From Thalassolituus sp. (GTDB lineage: Bacteria > Pseudomonadota > Gammaproteobacteria > Pseudomonadales > Oceanobacteraceae), in assembly GCA_006212115.1 (NCBI GenBank), contig PDUK01000028.1, positions 1-62,654 on the forward strand: a DNA stretch of 62,654 nucleotides, written 5' to 3'. A program made the translations under genes and the position numbers. Below the pieces are notes generated by a model that saw nothing but the letters and a program-made list of their open reading frames with translations, did no database searches and was not told where the DNA came from. Shown in pieces: positions 44,451-54,624 of this stretch. Positions within the stretch are counted from its first letter, which is position 1. Each line of letters begins with the position of its first letter.

Positions 44451-45584
44451 ATGTCCGACACTTCAGAAAAAGTTAACCTGCTCGGTCTCTCCCCCGCCAA
44501 AATGGAAGCTTTCTTCCTGGAAATCGGAGAGAAGAAATTTCGTGCCCAGCAGATGCTGAAGTGGATTCACCAGTACGGTGAATCAGACTTTGAAAAAATG
44601 ACCAACATGGGCAAAGCCCTTCGTGCAAAACTCAGCGAAGTGAGCGAGGTCGTCCTGCCTGAAGTTGTTTATGAAGATTTCTCAAAAGATGGTACGCGCA
44701 AATGGGTGATGCGTATGCCGGGCGGCAGCTCGGTTGAGACCGTCTATATTCCTGAAAAAGATCGCGGCACCCTATGTGTCAGCTCGCAGATCGGATGTGC
44801 ACTCGATTGCAGTTTTTGCTCCACCGGTAAGCAGGGATTCAACCGTGATCTGACCGTGGCCGAAATTATTGGCCAGCTTTACGTTGCCGCGATGAGCTTC
44901 CATAAGCCGGGCGAACGTCGCGAGCGTCGTATTACCAACGTTGTAATGATGGGGATGGGTGAGCCGCTGCTTAACTTCCGCAACGTTGTCGATGCCATGC
45001 ACCTGATGATGGACGATAATGCCTACGGTTTGTCGAAGCGTCGTGTGACGCTGAGTACATCCGGTGTGGTACCAATGATTGATCGTTTGGGCGATGTCAC
45101 CGACGTGTCATTGGCGATTTCACTGCACGCGCCGAATGATGAACTGCGTAACGAACTGGTTCCGCTCAACAAGAAGTTCCCACTCAGCGAGCTGATTGCA
45201 GCGACCAATCGCTATCTGAAGAAACTGCCAGATAAGCGTAAGGCAACCATCGAATACACGCTTATTGATGGCGTGAACGACGAAATGTCCCACGCTGAAG
45301 AGCTGGCAGAGTTGATGAAGCAGGTACCCTGTAAGATCAACCTGATTCCATTCAATCCCTTCCCGAATTCCGGCTATCGTCGTCCGAGTAATAATCGCGT
45401 GTATCGTTTCCGTGATTATCTGATCAGCCAGGGCCACGTGGTGACTATCCGGTCGACCCGTGGTGACGATATCGACGCGGCCTGTGGTCAGCTGGTAGGC
45501 AAGGTGGAAGACCGTACCCGACGCAAAGAGCGGTACATTAAAGCAGTGCAACTTGATAACGACCAAGGAGGTCAGGCTGTATGA
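44451..45584 (+). CDS. rlmN: dual-specificity RNA methyltransferase RlmN
   Basis: A radical SAM enzyme that forms 2-methyladenosine at A2503 of 23S rRNA and A37 of some tRNAs. The CX3CX2C cluster motif is Cys116-Cys120-Cys123 ([16 protein letters not shown]). [13 protein letters not shown] and [13 protein letters not shown] follow, and the second catalytic Cys is Cys345 in DIDAACGQL. Length (377 aa) is normal. Its end contains an AAGGAGGT ribosome site for pilF, and the two genes overlap by four bases (ATGA). Confidence 0.97.
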   Translation: MSDTSEKVNLLGLSPAKMEAFFLEIGEKKFRAQQMLKWIHQYGESDFEKMTNMGKALRAKLSEVSEVVLPEVVYEDFSKDGTRKWVMRMPGGSSVETVYIPEKDRGTLCVSSQIGCALDCSFCSTGKQGFNRDLTVAEIIGQLYVAAMSFHKPGERRERRITNVVMMGMGEPLLNFRNVVDAMHLMMDDNAYGLSKRRVTLSTSGVVPMIDRLGDVTDVSLAISLHAPNDELRNELVPLNKKFPLSELIAATNRYLKKLPDKRKATIEYTLIDGVNDEMSHAEELAELMKQVPCKINLIPFNPFPNSGYRRPSNNRVYRFRDYLISQGHVVTIRSTRGDDIDAACGQLVGKVEDRTRRKERYIKAVQLDNDQGGQAV

Positions 45585-46375
45585 GAACGGCGGTAATCCG
45601 GATACTGGGTGCCTTTCTGATTGTGTCTGTACTCCAGGCCTGCGTCACGGTGGAAGAGAGCCGTTTTACCCGCAAGGCGTCACCTGAGAAAGCGGTAGAG
45701 AACTATACCCAGCTGGGTCTCGGCTATTTACAGAAAGGTCGTCCTGACTGGGCACGTGATCGTTTGCAGAAAGCCCTCGAAATTGCCCCCAACGATGCGA
45801 AAGCAAATGACGCGATGGGTTTGGTCTGGCAAACCGAAGGAGAGCTGGATCTGGCGGAAGAGTCTTTCCGCAAAGCGCTGAAGGAAGATCCTGAATTCAC
45901 ACTGGCCCGTCATCATCTTGGACGTCTTTTTGCGCGTACCAAACAATACGACGAGGCGCGCAGCCTGCTGACTGAGGTGGCTAACGACCGGTATTACAAC
46001 AACCGGGTTGGAGCCTACAACGATCTGGCACTGAACTTTTACCGCATGGGCAACTCTCAGGGCGCGATTGAAGCGTACAGCCAGTCGCTGCGTCTCGCAC
46101 CTTACAATGTTGATGCCCTGGTCAATATTTCGACTTTGCTATTCGAAGCTCAGCGATACGATGAGTCACTTAAATATTTTGATCGGTTCGATCGCCTGGT
46201 TGAGCGCGATCAGACTGAGCACACTGCGCACAGTCTGTGGTTAGGCGTTAAGTTATTAACTATCCATCAGCAGACCTCTCGCGGTGTCGCGATGGCCGCG
46301 CAGCTTAAACAACGTTTCCCGGATTCTGAAGAGTATCGTATGTATCAGGAATCTTTGAATGGGGTGTCTTCATGA
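45581..46375 (+). CDS. pilF: type IV pilus biogenesis lipoprotein PilF/PilW
   Basis: An outer-membrane pilotin needed to assemble the PilQ secretin. The lipoprotein signal peptide ends in the lipobox LQAC (Cys near residue 21), and the protein is made of six TPR repeats (about residues 45-245), for example [25 protein letters not shown] and [22 protein letters not shown], each listed as landmarks. A perfect AAGGAGGT lies inside the end of rlmN. Its own end overlaps ispG by ATGA. Neighbouring rlmN and ispG are as in Pseudomonas, but rodZ, normally next, is missing. Confidence 0.92.
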   Translation: MRTAVIRILGAFLIVSVLQACVTVEESRFTRKASPEKAVENYTQLGLGYLQKGRPDWARDRLQKALEIAPNDAKANDAMGLVWQTEGELDLAEESFRKALKEDPEFTLARHHLGRLFARTKQYDEARSLLTEVANDRYYNNRVGAYNDLALNFYRMGNSQGAIEAYSQSLRLAPYNVDALVNISTLLFEAQRYDESLKYFDRFDRLVERDQTEHTAHSLWLGVKLLTIHQQTSRGVAMAAQLKQRFPDSEEYRMYQESLNGVSS

Positions 46376-47490
46376 ATAAGAACATGGAAAACCCGATTAA
46401 ACGCCGCAAGACCCGTAAAATCTGGGTAGGCGATGTGCCGGTCGGTGGCGATGCACCGATCGCGATTCAGACCATGACGAACACAGAAACGACCGACGTC
46501 GATGCAACCGTAGGTCAGATCCTTCGCGCCCAGCAGGCTGGCGCTGATATCGTTCGGGTGTCGGTACCTTCTATGGATGCGGCGGACGCGTTTGGCGAGA
46601 TTCGTAAACAAGTGAATATTCCGCTGGTGGCGGACATTCACTTCGATTACCGGATCGCTCTGAAAGTCGCCGAGAAGGGCGTTGATTGTCTTCGTATCAA
46701 CCCGGGTAACATCGGGCGTGACGATCGCGTACGAGCGGTTGTTGATGCAGCCCGTGACAAGAATATTCCGATCCGCATCGGCGTAAATGCCGGCTCTCTG
46801 GAAAAAGAACTCCAGAAAAAATACGGTGAGCCAACGCCCGATGCGCTGGTTGAGTCGGCCATGCGTCATATCGACATTCTTGATCGCCTCGACTTTCAGG
46901 ACTTCAAGCTGAGCCTGAAAGCATCGGATATCTTTATGACGGTTGCGGCCTACAAAAAGATATCTCAGCAGATTGACCAGCCACTGCACCTTGGTATCAC
47001 GGAAGCAGGTGGTTTGCGCGGCGGCACTGTTAAGTCCTCAATTGGTCTTGGCCTTCTGCTTTGGGAAGGCATCGGCGATACCATTCGCGTGTCGCTGGCT
47101 GCGGACCCGATTGAAGAGGTGAAAGTTGGCTGGGATATGCTGAAGTCGCTGAAACTGCGTACCCGAGGCATTAACTTTATCGCTTGCCCGAGTTGTTCTC
47201 GCCAGAACTTCGACGTGATTAAAACGATGAACGAGCTGGAAATGCGTGTGGAAGATATTCGCACGGATATGGATGTTGCGGTCATTGGTTGCGTGGTTAA
47301 CGGTCCGGGTGAAGCGAAAGAGGTAGATCTGGGTCTGACTGGTGGTCAGCCTAACCTCGTATTTATTGATGGTAAGCCGGCCGGTAAATTGACTAATGAC
47401 GGTCTTGTCGACGATCTCGAACGTATGATTCGTGAGCGGGCAGCGGCATTGGATGAAGAGCGTAAAGACCTGATCACCAGCACCAAGTAG
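46372..47490 (+). CDS. ispG: 4-hydroxy-3-methylbut-2-en-1-yl diphosphate synthase IspG
   Basis: A [4Fe-4S] enzyme of the MEP isoprenoid pathway, using reduced flavodoxin or ferredoxin. The cluster ligands Cys272 and Cys275 ([11 protein letters not shown]) and Cys307 (GCVVNGPGE) are intact. The TIM-barrel has [33 protein letters not shown] and HLGITEAGG. Length (372 aa) matches Escherichia coli. It overlaps pilF by four bases and is followed by hisS after 24 bases. It is one of several Fe-S clients near the reduced isc locus. Confidence 0.97.
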   Translation: MNKNMENPIKRRKTRKIWVGDVPVGGDAPIAIQTMTNTETTDVDATVGQILRAQQAGADIVRVSVPSMDAADAFGEIRKQVNIPLVADIHFDYRIALKVAEKGVDCLRINPGNIGRDDRVRAVVDAARDKNIPIRIGVNAGSLEKELQKKYGEPTPDALVESAMRHIDILDRLDFQDFKLSLKASDIFMTVAAYKKISQQIDQPLHLGITEAGGLRGGTVKSSIGLGLLLWEGIGDTIRVSLAADPIEEVKVGWDMLKSLKLRTRGINFIACPSCSRQNFDVIKTMNELEMRVEDIRTDMDVAVIGCVVNGPGEAKEVDLGLTGGQPNLVFIDGKPAGKLTNDGLVDDLERMIRERAAALDEERKDLITSTK

Positions 47491-47514
47491 TATCAGGCAT
47501 AACAGAGTTACAGC

Positions 47515-48795
47515 ATGGCAAAGAAAATTCAGGCAATCCGCGGAATGAACGACATTCTGCCGTCTCAAAGCCCGGTTTGGCAGTACCTTGAAGGTACTGT
47601 AAAAGAAGTGCTCGCTGGATACGGTTACGATGAAATTCGTATGCCGGTTCTGGAGCAGACTGCATTATTCAAACGATCAATCGGTGAAGTGACTGATATC
47701 GTTGAAAAAGAAATGTACACCTTTGAGGACCGCAATGGCGACAGCCTGACCTTGCGTCCGGAAGGCACCGCCAGCTGCGTCCGCGCCTGTGAAGAGCATG
47801 GCCTGCTTTATAACCAGACTCAGAGATTGTGGTACACGGGGCCGATGTTCCGTCACGAGCGTCCTCAGAAAGGGCGTTACCGTCAGTTTTATCAGATTGG
47901 TGTTGAGACCTTCGGCATTGCCACGCCAGATATCGATGCAGAACTGATCCTGATGACCGCCCGCTTATGGGAACAATTGGGACTCGCTGAATCTGTCACC
48001 CTGCAGCTGAATACGCTGGGCAGTAATGAAGCCCGTGCACGTTATCGTGATGCCCTCGTTGAGTATCTGAGTGCACGCAAAGACCAACTGGATGAAGACA
48101 GTCAGCGTCGTTTGGAGACTAACCCTCTGCGTGTGCTCGACAGTAAAAACCCAGACACGCAGGCGTTGTTGGCTGATGCCCCAGAACTGCACGACTACCT
48201 CGATGACGAGAGCCGCGACGACTTTGCCTCGTTGCGTGCGGTATTAGATGCCGCGGGTGTGAAATACGAAATCAATCAACGTCTGGTACGTGGATTGGAT
48301 TACTACTGCAAAACCGTTTTCGAGTGGGTAACCGATAAGCTGGGTGCTCAGGGCACAGTGTGTGCGGGCGGCCGTTATGACGGTTTGGTTGAACAGTTAG
48401 GCGGTAAGGCAACACCGGCCGTTGGTTTTGCAATGGGTGTCGAACGCCTTATTCTGATGCTGGAAACGCTTGAAGTGATCCCGCAGGAAGTGATGCAGAC
48501 CGTGGATGTTTATGTGTGCGGTGTGGGCGAAGGTGCCAGTCTTGCCAGCCTGATGTTGGCCGATGACCTGCGTGCAGAACAGCCTTGGCTGCGTATTCAG
48601 ACACACTGTGGCGGCGGTAGCTTCAAGAGTCAGATGAAAAAAGCCGATAAAAGCGGTGCCAGCTTCGCACTTCTGTTAGGCGAGAGCGAAATTGCGGAAC
48701 AGCAGGTGACTGTGAAAGATCTGCGCGGCGATACAGGTCAGCAGACGCTTGCTCAGCAAGAGCTGGGTCAGTGGCTTACTGCCCACCTGAACTGA
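47515..48795 (+). CDS. hisS: histidyl-tRNA synthetase
   Basis: A class II aminoacyl-tRNA synthetase. Motif 2 is present in [19 protein letters not shown], the histidine-binding signature LVRGLDYY near residue 260, and [14 protein letters not shown] then GFAMGVERL (motif 3). The C-terminal anticodon-binding domain spans about 335-426 ([19 protein letters not shown]). Length (426 aa) is normal. It is in the ispG-hisS-yfgM-bamB-der run conserved across gammaproteobacteria. Confidence 0.97.
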   Translation: MAKKIQAIRGMNDILPSQSPVWQYLEGTVKEVLAGYGYDEIRMPVLEQTALFKRSIGEVTDIVEKEMYTFEDRNGDSLTLRPEGTASCVRACEEHGLLYNQTQRLWYTGPMFRHERPQKGRYRQFYQIGVETFGIATPDIDAELILMTARLWEQLGLAESVTLQLNTLGSNEARARYRDALVEYLSARKDQLDEDSQRRLETNPLRVLDSKNPDTQALLADAPELHDYLDDESRDDFASLRAVLDAAGVKYEINQRLVRGLDYYCKTVFEWVTDKLGAQGTVCAGGRYDGLVEQLGGKATPAVGFAMGVERLILMLETLEVIPQEVMQTVDVYVCGVGEGASLASLMLADDLRAEQPWLRIQTHCGGGSFKSQMKKADKSGASFALLLGESEIAEQQVTVKDLRGDTGQQTLAQQELGQWLTAHLN

Positions 48796-48833
48796 TTCAA
48801 AGACAATAAAAATACCTTGTCGGAGACGAGACA

Positions 48834-49499
48834 ATGAGCGAATTACGAACGGACGAAGAACAAGCTGAAATGATCAAGAAGTGGTGGTCTGAAAATGGTA
48901 CCGGTGTGGTATCGACCATCGCAGTGGCTGTTGCTGGTGTGACAGGCTGGAACTTCTGGCAGGATTCAAAGCAGCAGAGCGGCGAAGCGGCTTCTGCGGT
49001 GTACACACAGCTGGTTCAGTTGGCTGCTCAGGAAAATACTGATGCTTCTGCAGAAATGCAGGGTTTGGCCGAGCAGCTGAAGACCGAATTCGCCAGCACG
49101 GCGTATGCGGATTTTGGCAGCTTGTTTATTGCCCGTATTGCCGCGGAAAACGGTGATTACGAAGCCGCTGCAGCAGAGTTGGAGGCATTGGTGGCAGAAG
49201 CAGATGCCGAGCCTGTTAAGCTGACGGCTCAGGCACGTCTGGCTGCCGTTCTTACCCAACTGGGCAAAGCGGATGAGGCTCTGGCTGCATTGCCAGAAAC
49301 TGCAGACGCTTCGTTTGCGCCTCAGATTGAAGAAGCGCGTGGTGATGCCCTTTTCCGTAAGGGTGAACTCGCCAGTGCTCGCGATGCGTACGTTCGTGCT
49401 CTGGAAGCTGCACAAGCTCTGGGTCAGAACAACAGCGTACTGCAGCGTAAAATCGACAGTCTGAATACACCTGCTACGCCATCCTCTGAGGACGCCTGA
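48834..49499 (+). CDS. yfgM: YfgM ancillary SecYEG translocon subunit
   Basis: A single-pass inner-membrane protein with a periplasmic TPR-like domain that works with PpiD at the Sec translocon. The N-terminal cytoplasmic RTDEEQAEMIKKWWSENG is the family start, followed by a helix at about residues 22-42 (GTGVVSTIAVAVAGVTGWNF) and helical repeats such as EALAALPETADASFAPQIEEARGDALFRKGE. Length (221 aa) is normal. Its stop overlaps the bamB start (TGATG). Confidence 0.92.
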   Translation: MSELRTDEEQAEMIKKWWSENGTGVVSTIAVAVAGVTGWNFWQDSKQQSGEAASAVYTQLVQLAAQENTDASAEMQGLAEQLKTEFASTAYADFGSLFIARIAAENGDYEAAAAELEALVAEADAEPVKLTAQARLAAVLTQLGKADEALAALPETADASFAPQIEEARGDALFRKGELASARDAYVRALEAAQALGQNNSVLQRKIDSLNTPATPSSEDA

Positions 49500-50701
49500 T
49501 GCCATTGCGCCGTTGTTTACACCAACTGATCGTCATTGCAGGAGTCGCTCTGCTAGCGGCTTGTGCGACAACCAAGGAAGGTGTACTGCCTGATACATCC
49601 GGAGACGTAAAGCCGGATGTTGTATGGAGAACCAGTCTGGGAGAGGGCCCGGGTGTGACATACACCCGCCTTAAGGCAGCGGTGAATGACGGCACAATAT
49701 ACGCAGCAGATACGGGCGGTACGGTCACAGCACTGGAGCTTGCGACGGGTGACCGTCTCTGGTCCGTTGACCTCGAACAGCCGATTCTGGGCGGCGTGTC
49801 CTTCAGTCAGGACCAATTGTTCGTGAGCTTGCGTGAAGGAACGCTGGTGGCGTTGGCCGCAGAAGATGGCAGCGAGCAATGGCGTTCGATGTTACCGAGT
49901 GAAGCTGTGGCGCAAGCGGCTGCAGATAATAAGCGAGTATTTATTCAGACCGTTGACGGTCGCGTAACGGCGCTGGAGCGTGAAGATGGTGCGCAGGCCT
50001 GGTCATATGAAGCGGGTATGCCGGTATTGTCTGTACGCGGAACCGGTACCCCGTTGATTACCGATCGTCTTGTGATCACTGGGTATGCGACGGGTAAGCT
50101 GGTCGCACTGGACAAAGTGCTGGGTATTCCTCGTTGGGACGTGCGCCTTGGTGTGCCCGACGGTCGTTCAGAGCTGGAGCGCCTGGTGGACGTTGATGGC
50201 TCGCCTGTGATGGATGGTCGCCTGATTTACGCGGCGGCGTATCACGGTAAGGTCGCTGCTATCAGTGAAATGGGTGAAGTAGTCTGGCAGGAAGAAGGGT
50301 CGACTTACACCAGCCCTGAACTTGCGTTAGGCAGCGTCTATCTCACATTGGACGATGACAGTATTCAGTCTTACGACATGATGTCAGGTGCTCGCGCCTG
50401 GCAGCAGACCGCATTGAAAGGACGAGGCCTGAGTCAGGTGACGGCAATGGGTACGTATCTGGCGGTCGCTGATGAAGAAGGCTATGTTCACTTTCTGAGT
50501 CAGGTAGACGGTGGTCTGGAAGGGCGTATTCTGCTTCGACCACGTCCGCTGCACATTAATTATCCGCACCAGAGCGAGGCCACCAACTGGCGTCTCTCGC
50601 GTGGTCGCGACTTTGGTATCCGCAGTAATATGGTAGACACCGAAGAAGGCCTTCTGGTCTACACCAATGCCGGTGATCTGGCATTAATTGAACTGCGTTG
50701 A
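49499..50701 (+). CDS. bamB: outer-membrane protein assembly factor BamB
   Basis: A lipoprotein of the BAM complex that inserts beta-barrel proteins in the outer membrane. The lipobox LLAAC is near residues 20-24. The mature protein is an eight-bladed beta-propeller with PQQ-like repeats, such as GTVTALELATGDRLWSVDL, GTLVALAAEDGSEQWR, GRVTALEREDGAQAWSYE and ATGKLVALDKVLGIPRWDVRL. Length (400 aa) matches. It shares one base with the yfgM stop and is followed by der after 34 bases. Confidence 0.95.
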   Translation: MPLRRCLHQLIVIAGVALLAACATTKEGVLPDTSGDVKPDVVWRTSLGEGPGVTYTRLKAAVNDGTIYAADTGGTVTALELATGDRLWSVDLEQPILGGVSFSQDQLFVSLREGTLVALAAEDGSEQWRSMLPSEAVAQAAADNKRVFIQTVDGRVTALEREDGAQAWSYEAGMPVLSVRGTGTPLITDRLVITGYATGKLVALDKVLGIPRWDVRLGVPDGRSELERLVDVDGSPVMDGRLIYAAAYHGKVAAISEMGEVVWQEEGSTYTSPELALGSVYLTLDDDSIQSYDMMSGARAWQQTALKGRGLSQVTAMGTYLAVADEEGYVHFLSQVDGGLEGRILLRPRPLHINYPHQSEATNWRLSRGRDFGIRSNMVDTEEGLLVYTNAGDLALIELR

Positions 50702-50735
50702 TCGATAACTATTTTACTGCCTGAGGTTCTCTGAC

Positions 50736-52241
50736 ATGGTACCTGTAATCGCCCTCGTCGGACGTCCGAATGTAGGCAAGTCCACTCTTTTTAATCGTCT
50801 GACCAAAAGCCGTGATGCCCTTGTGGCAGAGATTGCGGGCCTGACCCGTGACCGCAAATATGGCGAAGGCAAAGTGGGAGATCATCCTTTTATTGTCATT
50901 GATACCGGCGGTATCAGCGGACAGGAAGAGGGGATCGATTCTGCGATGGCTGGACAAAGCTTTCAGGCCATCCAGGAAGCGGACATCGTGTTCTTCCTCG
51001 TGGATGTGGGCGCCGGTATCACGGCGGGTGACCGCATGATTGCTGACCACCTCCGACGTAATGGCAAATCTGCGTATCTGGTTGCCAATAAAATCGACGG
51101 TAAGAATCCCGATGTCGTACTCGGCGAATTTTATGAGTTAGGCATGGGCGAACCATTGCCAATTGCTGCTGCACATAACCGTGGTATTTCCGCTCTGATC
51201 GATTACGTCATGGATGAACTCCATGAGGAAGAGAAAGTTGAGGAAGAAGAGACCGGATACTACTACGAAGACGAAGAAGGTGAGGTCGAAGTTTCTCACG
51301 AAGAACTCGACATCAAAGGCATTAAGATTGCCGTTGTTGGTCGGCCAAACGTGGGCAAGTCGACACTCGTGAACCGCTTTCTCGGTGAAGAACGGGTTGT
51401 TGTGTTCGACGAAGCCGGCACCACCCGGGACAGCATTTACATCCCCTACGAGCGCCATGGTCAGGAATACACTCTGATCGATACCGCCGGTGTACGTCGC
51501 CGTAAGAATATCTCAGAAGCGGCAGAAAAGTTCTCCATCATTAAAACATTGCAAGCCATTCAGGACTGCAACGTCTGTATTCTGGTGCTCGATGCCCGCA
51601 CAGGTATCGTTGAACAGGACCTGCACATGCTCAGCTTCGTGCTGAACTCAGGCCGTGCTCTCGTGATTGCCATCAACAAATGGGATGGCATGGAAGCAGA
51701 CGCTAAGCAGCGTGTGAAAGATGAGATTGACCGTCGCTTCGACTTCCTCACCTTTGCTGACATGCACTTTATTTCAGCGTTGCACGGTACGGGTGTTGGC
51801 CACCTGTATGAGTCTGTTGATCAGGCTTATGAGTCAGCGATGGCGAAGTGGCAGACAAATATGCTGACGACCATTCTCGAAGATGCTGTGTCTGGTCATC
51901 AGCCGCCGATCATTCGCGGTCGACGTCCTAAGCTGCGCTACGCTCACCAGGGTGGCTCCAATCCGCCGCGGATCATCGTTCACGGTACTATGGTGAACGA
52001 GCTGCCGGAGGATTACCGTCGTTATCTGGCGAATACCTTCCGCCGTGTACTGGATATCTCGGGCACACCGGTTCGGTTTGAATTCCGTCAGGGTGACAAC
52101 CCATTCTCTGAGAAGAAAAAAGAGGTTCGTCACTCTAAGCGACGTGCGCAGGCGATTGAGAGAACCGACAATAAGCGCCGGATTAAACGCGATAAAGCGC
52201 GTAAGCAGCTTAAAAAGACCTACCGTAAGCCGAACGCCTGA
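50736..52241 (+). CDS. der: ribosome biogenesis GTPase Der (EngA)
   Basis: A double GTPase required for 50S subunit assembly. Two complete G domains are visible: [15 protein letters not shown] with DTGG and NKIDGK (about residues 8-130), and [18 protein letters not shown] with DTAGVRRR and NKWDGM (about 205-340). An acidic linker ([19 protein letters not shown]) lies between them, and a C-terminal KH-like domain follows ([19 protein letters not shown]). Length (501 aa) is normal. The tail is strongly basic ([18 protein letters not shown]). Confidence 0.97.
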   Translation: MVPVIALVGRPNVGKSTLFNRLTKSRDALVAEIAGLTRDRKYGEGKVGDHPFIVIDTGGISGQEEGIDSAMAGQSFQAIQEADIVFFLVDVGAGITAGDRMIADHLRRNGKSAYLVANKIDGKNPDVVLGEFYELGMGEPLPIAAAHNRGISALIDYVMDELHEEEKVEEEETGYYYEDEEGEVEVSHEELDIKGIKIAVVGRPNVGKSTLVNRFLGEERVVVFDEAGTTRDSIYIPYERHGQEYTLIDTAGVRRRKNISEAAEKFSIIKTLQAIQDCNVCILVLDARTGIVEQDLHMLSFVLNSGRALVIAINKWDGMEADAKQRVKDEIDRRFDFLTFADMHFISALHGTGVGHLYESVDQAYESAMAKWQTNMLTTILEDAVSGHQPPIIRGRRPKLRYAHQGGSNPPRIIVHGTMVNELPEDYRRYLANTFRRVLDISGTPVRFEFRQGDNPFSEKKKEVRHSKRRAQAIERTDNKRRIKRDKARKQLKKTYRKPNA

Positions 52242-52300
52242 TACTTGTGATTCGGTCCTGAGAGAGGCAATATAAGCCCTTTCAGGGTGGATTATGTCAA

Positions 52301-53281
52301 ATGCTCAAGGTAGTCATCACAGCGTTTCCCGGCGCGATGTCGTCGGCAATCGCCGGTGTTGCTGATTTACTGGTCTCCAGTGGTGTAATCTGGAACGTAA
52401 TTCAGGGTGACCCGCACGAGCGCTATTTCAGCGTCCGTATCGCGTCTGAAGACGGTAAGCCGGTTCGCTGCGTCAATGGTATCGAGTTATCTGCGCACAT
52501 GAGTTTTGCGGAGATCGACCATACCGACATTCTTATTGTGCCTACGATCGCTTCACCTATCTCCGAGGTTCTTACAAAAGAGCAGGCGCTGCAGGATCTG
52601 CTGCGCCGGGCAGCCGAAAAAGACTGGACGATCTGCGGTAACTGTACGGGAAACTTTCTGCTGGCAAACGCCGGAATTCTCAATGGTCGCAGAGCGACAA
52701 CACACTGGGGATACCGTGATACCTTCGCCGAGCGCTATCCTGAGGTACTGCTTGCGGCGGATCAATTAATTACCCGCGACGGCGACATATACTGTGCCGG
52801 TGGGGGGCTGTCCTGGTTTGATCTGACGCTGCACCTGATTGAGCGATTCGTTAATCACGAAGTTGCGATGCAAACGGCGAAAGCCTTTGTATTCGATTAT
52901 CGCCGCGACAGTCAGCTATCCTATTCATTGATGCGTTTATCTAAGCCGCACAAGGATGACCGGATTAGCGAAATACAGGCGTGGTTGGATGATCACTACG
53001 CCAGCAAAGTCAAAGTCGATGAGCTTGCGAGCCAGTTTGGTATGTCGAAGCGGACCTTAATACGACGCTTCAACAGCGCACTGGCGATGTCGCCAAATAC
53101 CTATATTCAGACGGTTCGTATTGAAGCAGCTCGTAAGTTACTCGAAGAAACTGATCGCACGGTGGATGTAGTCATGAATGAAGTAGGGTACGAGGACGGC
53201 AGTTCATTCCGACGTCTGTTCCGATCTAAGACAGGGCTGACACCTACGGAATATCGCCGTCGTTTCAGTCGCAGGCTATAA
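52301..53281 (+). CDS. GlxA-type AraC-family transcriptional regulator
   Basis: A regulator with an N-terminal DJ-1/PfpI-like domain (about residues 1-190) and a C-terminal AraC helix-turn-helix (about 225-326). The DJ-1-like nucleophile-elbow region is CGNCTGNFLLANAGILNGRRATTHW. The AraC part has VDELASQFGMSKRTLIRRFN and the second helix-turn-helix with VMNEVGYEDGSSFRRLFRSKTGLTPTEYR, quoted as landmarks. Such regulators often respond to small amines or metabolites, but the ligand is unknown. Its stop is three bases before a DUF454 gene, so the two are probably co-transcribed. The ribosome site before ATG 52301 is weak. Confidence 0.9.
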   Translation: MLKVVITAFPGAMSSAIAGVADLLVSSGVIWNVIQGDPHERYFSVRIASEDGKPVRCVNGIELSAHMSFAEIDHTDILIVPTIASPISEVLTKEQALQDLLRRAAEKDWTICGNCTGNFLLANAGILNGRRATTHWGYRDTFAERYPEVLLAADQLITRDGDIYCAGGGLSWFDLTLHLIERFVNHEVAMQTAKAFVFDYRRDSQLSYSLMRLSKPHKDDRISEIQAWLDDHYASKVKVDELASQFGMSKRTLIRRFNSALAMSPNTYIQTVRIEAARKLLEETDRTVDVVMNEVGYEDGSSFRRLFRSKTGLTPTEYRRRFSRRL

Positions 53282-53284
53282 CTT

Positions 53285-53740
53285 ATGACAGACACAACTC
53301 CGCTGCCCGAACGAAAACCTGTCCGCAATCCTATTGTCCGGCACCTGCTGATTGCAATTGGGTGGATCAGCGTTGCGCTCGGGTTTGCCGGTATTTTCTT
53401 ACCTGTATTGCCCACGACTCCCTTCCTGCTGTTGTCGGCGGCTTGTTTTGCCAGAACATCCCCAAAGTTCTATCAGTGGTTGGTCGCCCATCCACGTTTG
53501 GGCAAGTATCTTGTTTACTATCTCGACGGTCAGGGCATGCCCGTCAAGGCAAAAGTCTACACACTGCTGCTGATGTGGAGCACCTTGCTGTTAACGGCGT
53601 TTGTACTGCTTGAGCGCCCTATGCTGCACTACCTGCTCCCAGCGATTGGTGCATGTGTCACTATCTATATTCTGCGTTTGCCGACACTGACTTTAGTCAC
53701 CGGGCAAGACGCGTCCCCATCCAAAAAAGAAGGCCAGTAA
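53285..53740 (+). CDS. DUF454 (YbaN-like) inner-membrane protein
   Basis: A 151-residue membrane protein. The family start is clear in LIAIGWISVALGFAGIFLPVLPTTPFLLLSAACF (about residues 22-55), with the GIxLPVLPTTPF core, followed by SPKFYQWLVAHPRLGKYL. Two further helices lie at about 92-108 and 113-131. YbaN in Escherichia coli has no known function. It sits between a GlxA-type regulator (3-bp gap) and a PAP2 phosphatase (8-bp gap), so it may be a membrane partner of the latter. Confidence 0.87.
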   Translation: MTDTTPLPERKPVRNPIVRHLLIAIGWISVALGFAGIFLPVLPTTPFLLLSAACFARTSPKFYQWLVAHPRLGKYLVYYLDGQGMPVKAKVYTLLLMWSTLLLTAFVLLERPMLHYLLPAIGACVTIYILRLPTLTLVTGQDASPSKKEGQ

Positions 53741-53748
53741 GGTTCACC

Positions 53749-54420
53749 ATGTTTGATATCGCTAAACAACACTTTGACTGGCTGAGTTTTCTGATTCTGG
53801 CGGCTCTCTTCGTTTTGTATCCTCAGATAGATCTTGCTGTCAGCAGCCAGTTTTATGATCCTGAGCTAGGCGCCTGGCCGTTGTCTGATAATCCGGTTGC
53901 TGTGTCTATCTACGGTATTTTCCGTTATCTGCCCTATCTGTTGGTGCCCGTATTGCTTATTGCTGTTGCGGCTTCCTTGTTCCGTAGTGGGCCGAAGGGG
54001 CAGGATAAAAAAATTTTGATATTTCTGCTGGTGACTCTGATCGCGGGCCCCGGCATTCTGGTCCACAGTGTATTCAAAGAAGGGTTCGATCGCGCGCGTC
54101 CTAAGAACGTGGAGCAGTTTGATGGACGTAAGACGTTTACTCCTGCTTTTGTTATCAGCGATTCGTGCTCGAAGGGGTGTAATTCTTTTGTCAGTGGTCA
54201 CGCTGCCATGGGCTTCTGGTTTATGGCCCTTGGATGGGTATTCCGTAGTCGTGCGTGGTTTTGGGGTGGAATCTTAACCGGCGTGGTATTGGGGGCTACC
54301 CGGATAGTGCAGGGGGGACACTTCCTCAGTGATACCCTGTTTGCGGGTTACGTCTGCTACTTTACATTCAGAATATGTGGCTGGGGCTTGCTTGGTGAAA
54401 GTCGCGTTTTGCCTAAGTAA
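53749..54420 (+). CDS. PAP2 family membrane phosphatase
   Basis: A membrane acid phosphatase of the type-2 phosphatidic-acid family, which acts on lipid phosphates or undecaprenyl diphosphate. All three motifs are present: KEGFDRARP (K-x6-RP), SFVSGHA (PSGH-like) and RIVQGGHFLSD (S/R-x5-H-x3-D). Hydrophobic helices surround them. I start at ATG 53749, with AAGGT upstream, giving 223 residues; a frame from 53653 lies in the DUF454 gene. Substrate specificity (PgpB, LpxE or LpxT type) cannot be fixed from motifs. Its transcript would run about 157 bases to the terminator at 54577. Confidence 0.9.
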   Translation: MFDIAKQHFDWLSFLILAALFVLYPQIDLAVSSQFYDPELGAWPLSDNPVAVSIYGIFRYLPYLLVPVLLIAVAASLFRSGPKGQDKKILIFLLVTLIAGPGILVHSVFKEGFDRARPKNVEQFDGRKTFTPAFVISDSCSKGCNSFVSGHAAMGFWFMALGWVFRSRAWFWGGILTGVVLGATRIVQGGHFLSDTLFAGYVCYFTFRICGWGLLGESRVLPK

Positions 54421-54576
54421 CTTATTGAATTAGCTCGATTTTTTCGGTTAATAATGGCCATATCGAATGGCTGGCTTGAATTGTTACCGAAATGGCTACA
54501 TTACACCTGTATATCTATCCGATAACCCACTAGTATCGGTTTAAAGGTTCTGACATAGGGATCTTTATCTCCACTT

Positions 54577-54607
54577 TAAGCCCGGTTTGCACCGGGCTTA
54601 TTTTTTT
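54577..54607 (+). terminator. rho-independent terminator downstream of PAP2 gene
   Basis: TAAGCCCGGT (54577-54586) pairs perfectly with ACCGGGCTTA (54591-54600) around TTGC, followed by seven T to 54607. The T-run favours the plus strand. It lies 157 bases after the PAP2 stop, an unusually long 3' tail. Confidence 0.92.
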
Positions 54608-54624
54608 ATACGGCGGAGTACGTA

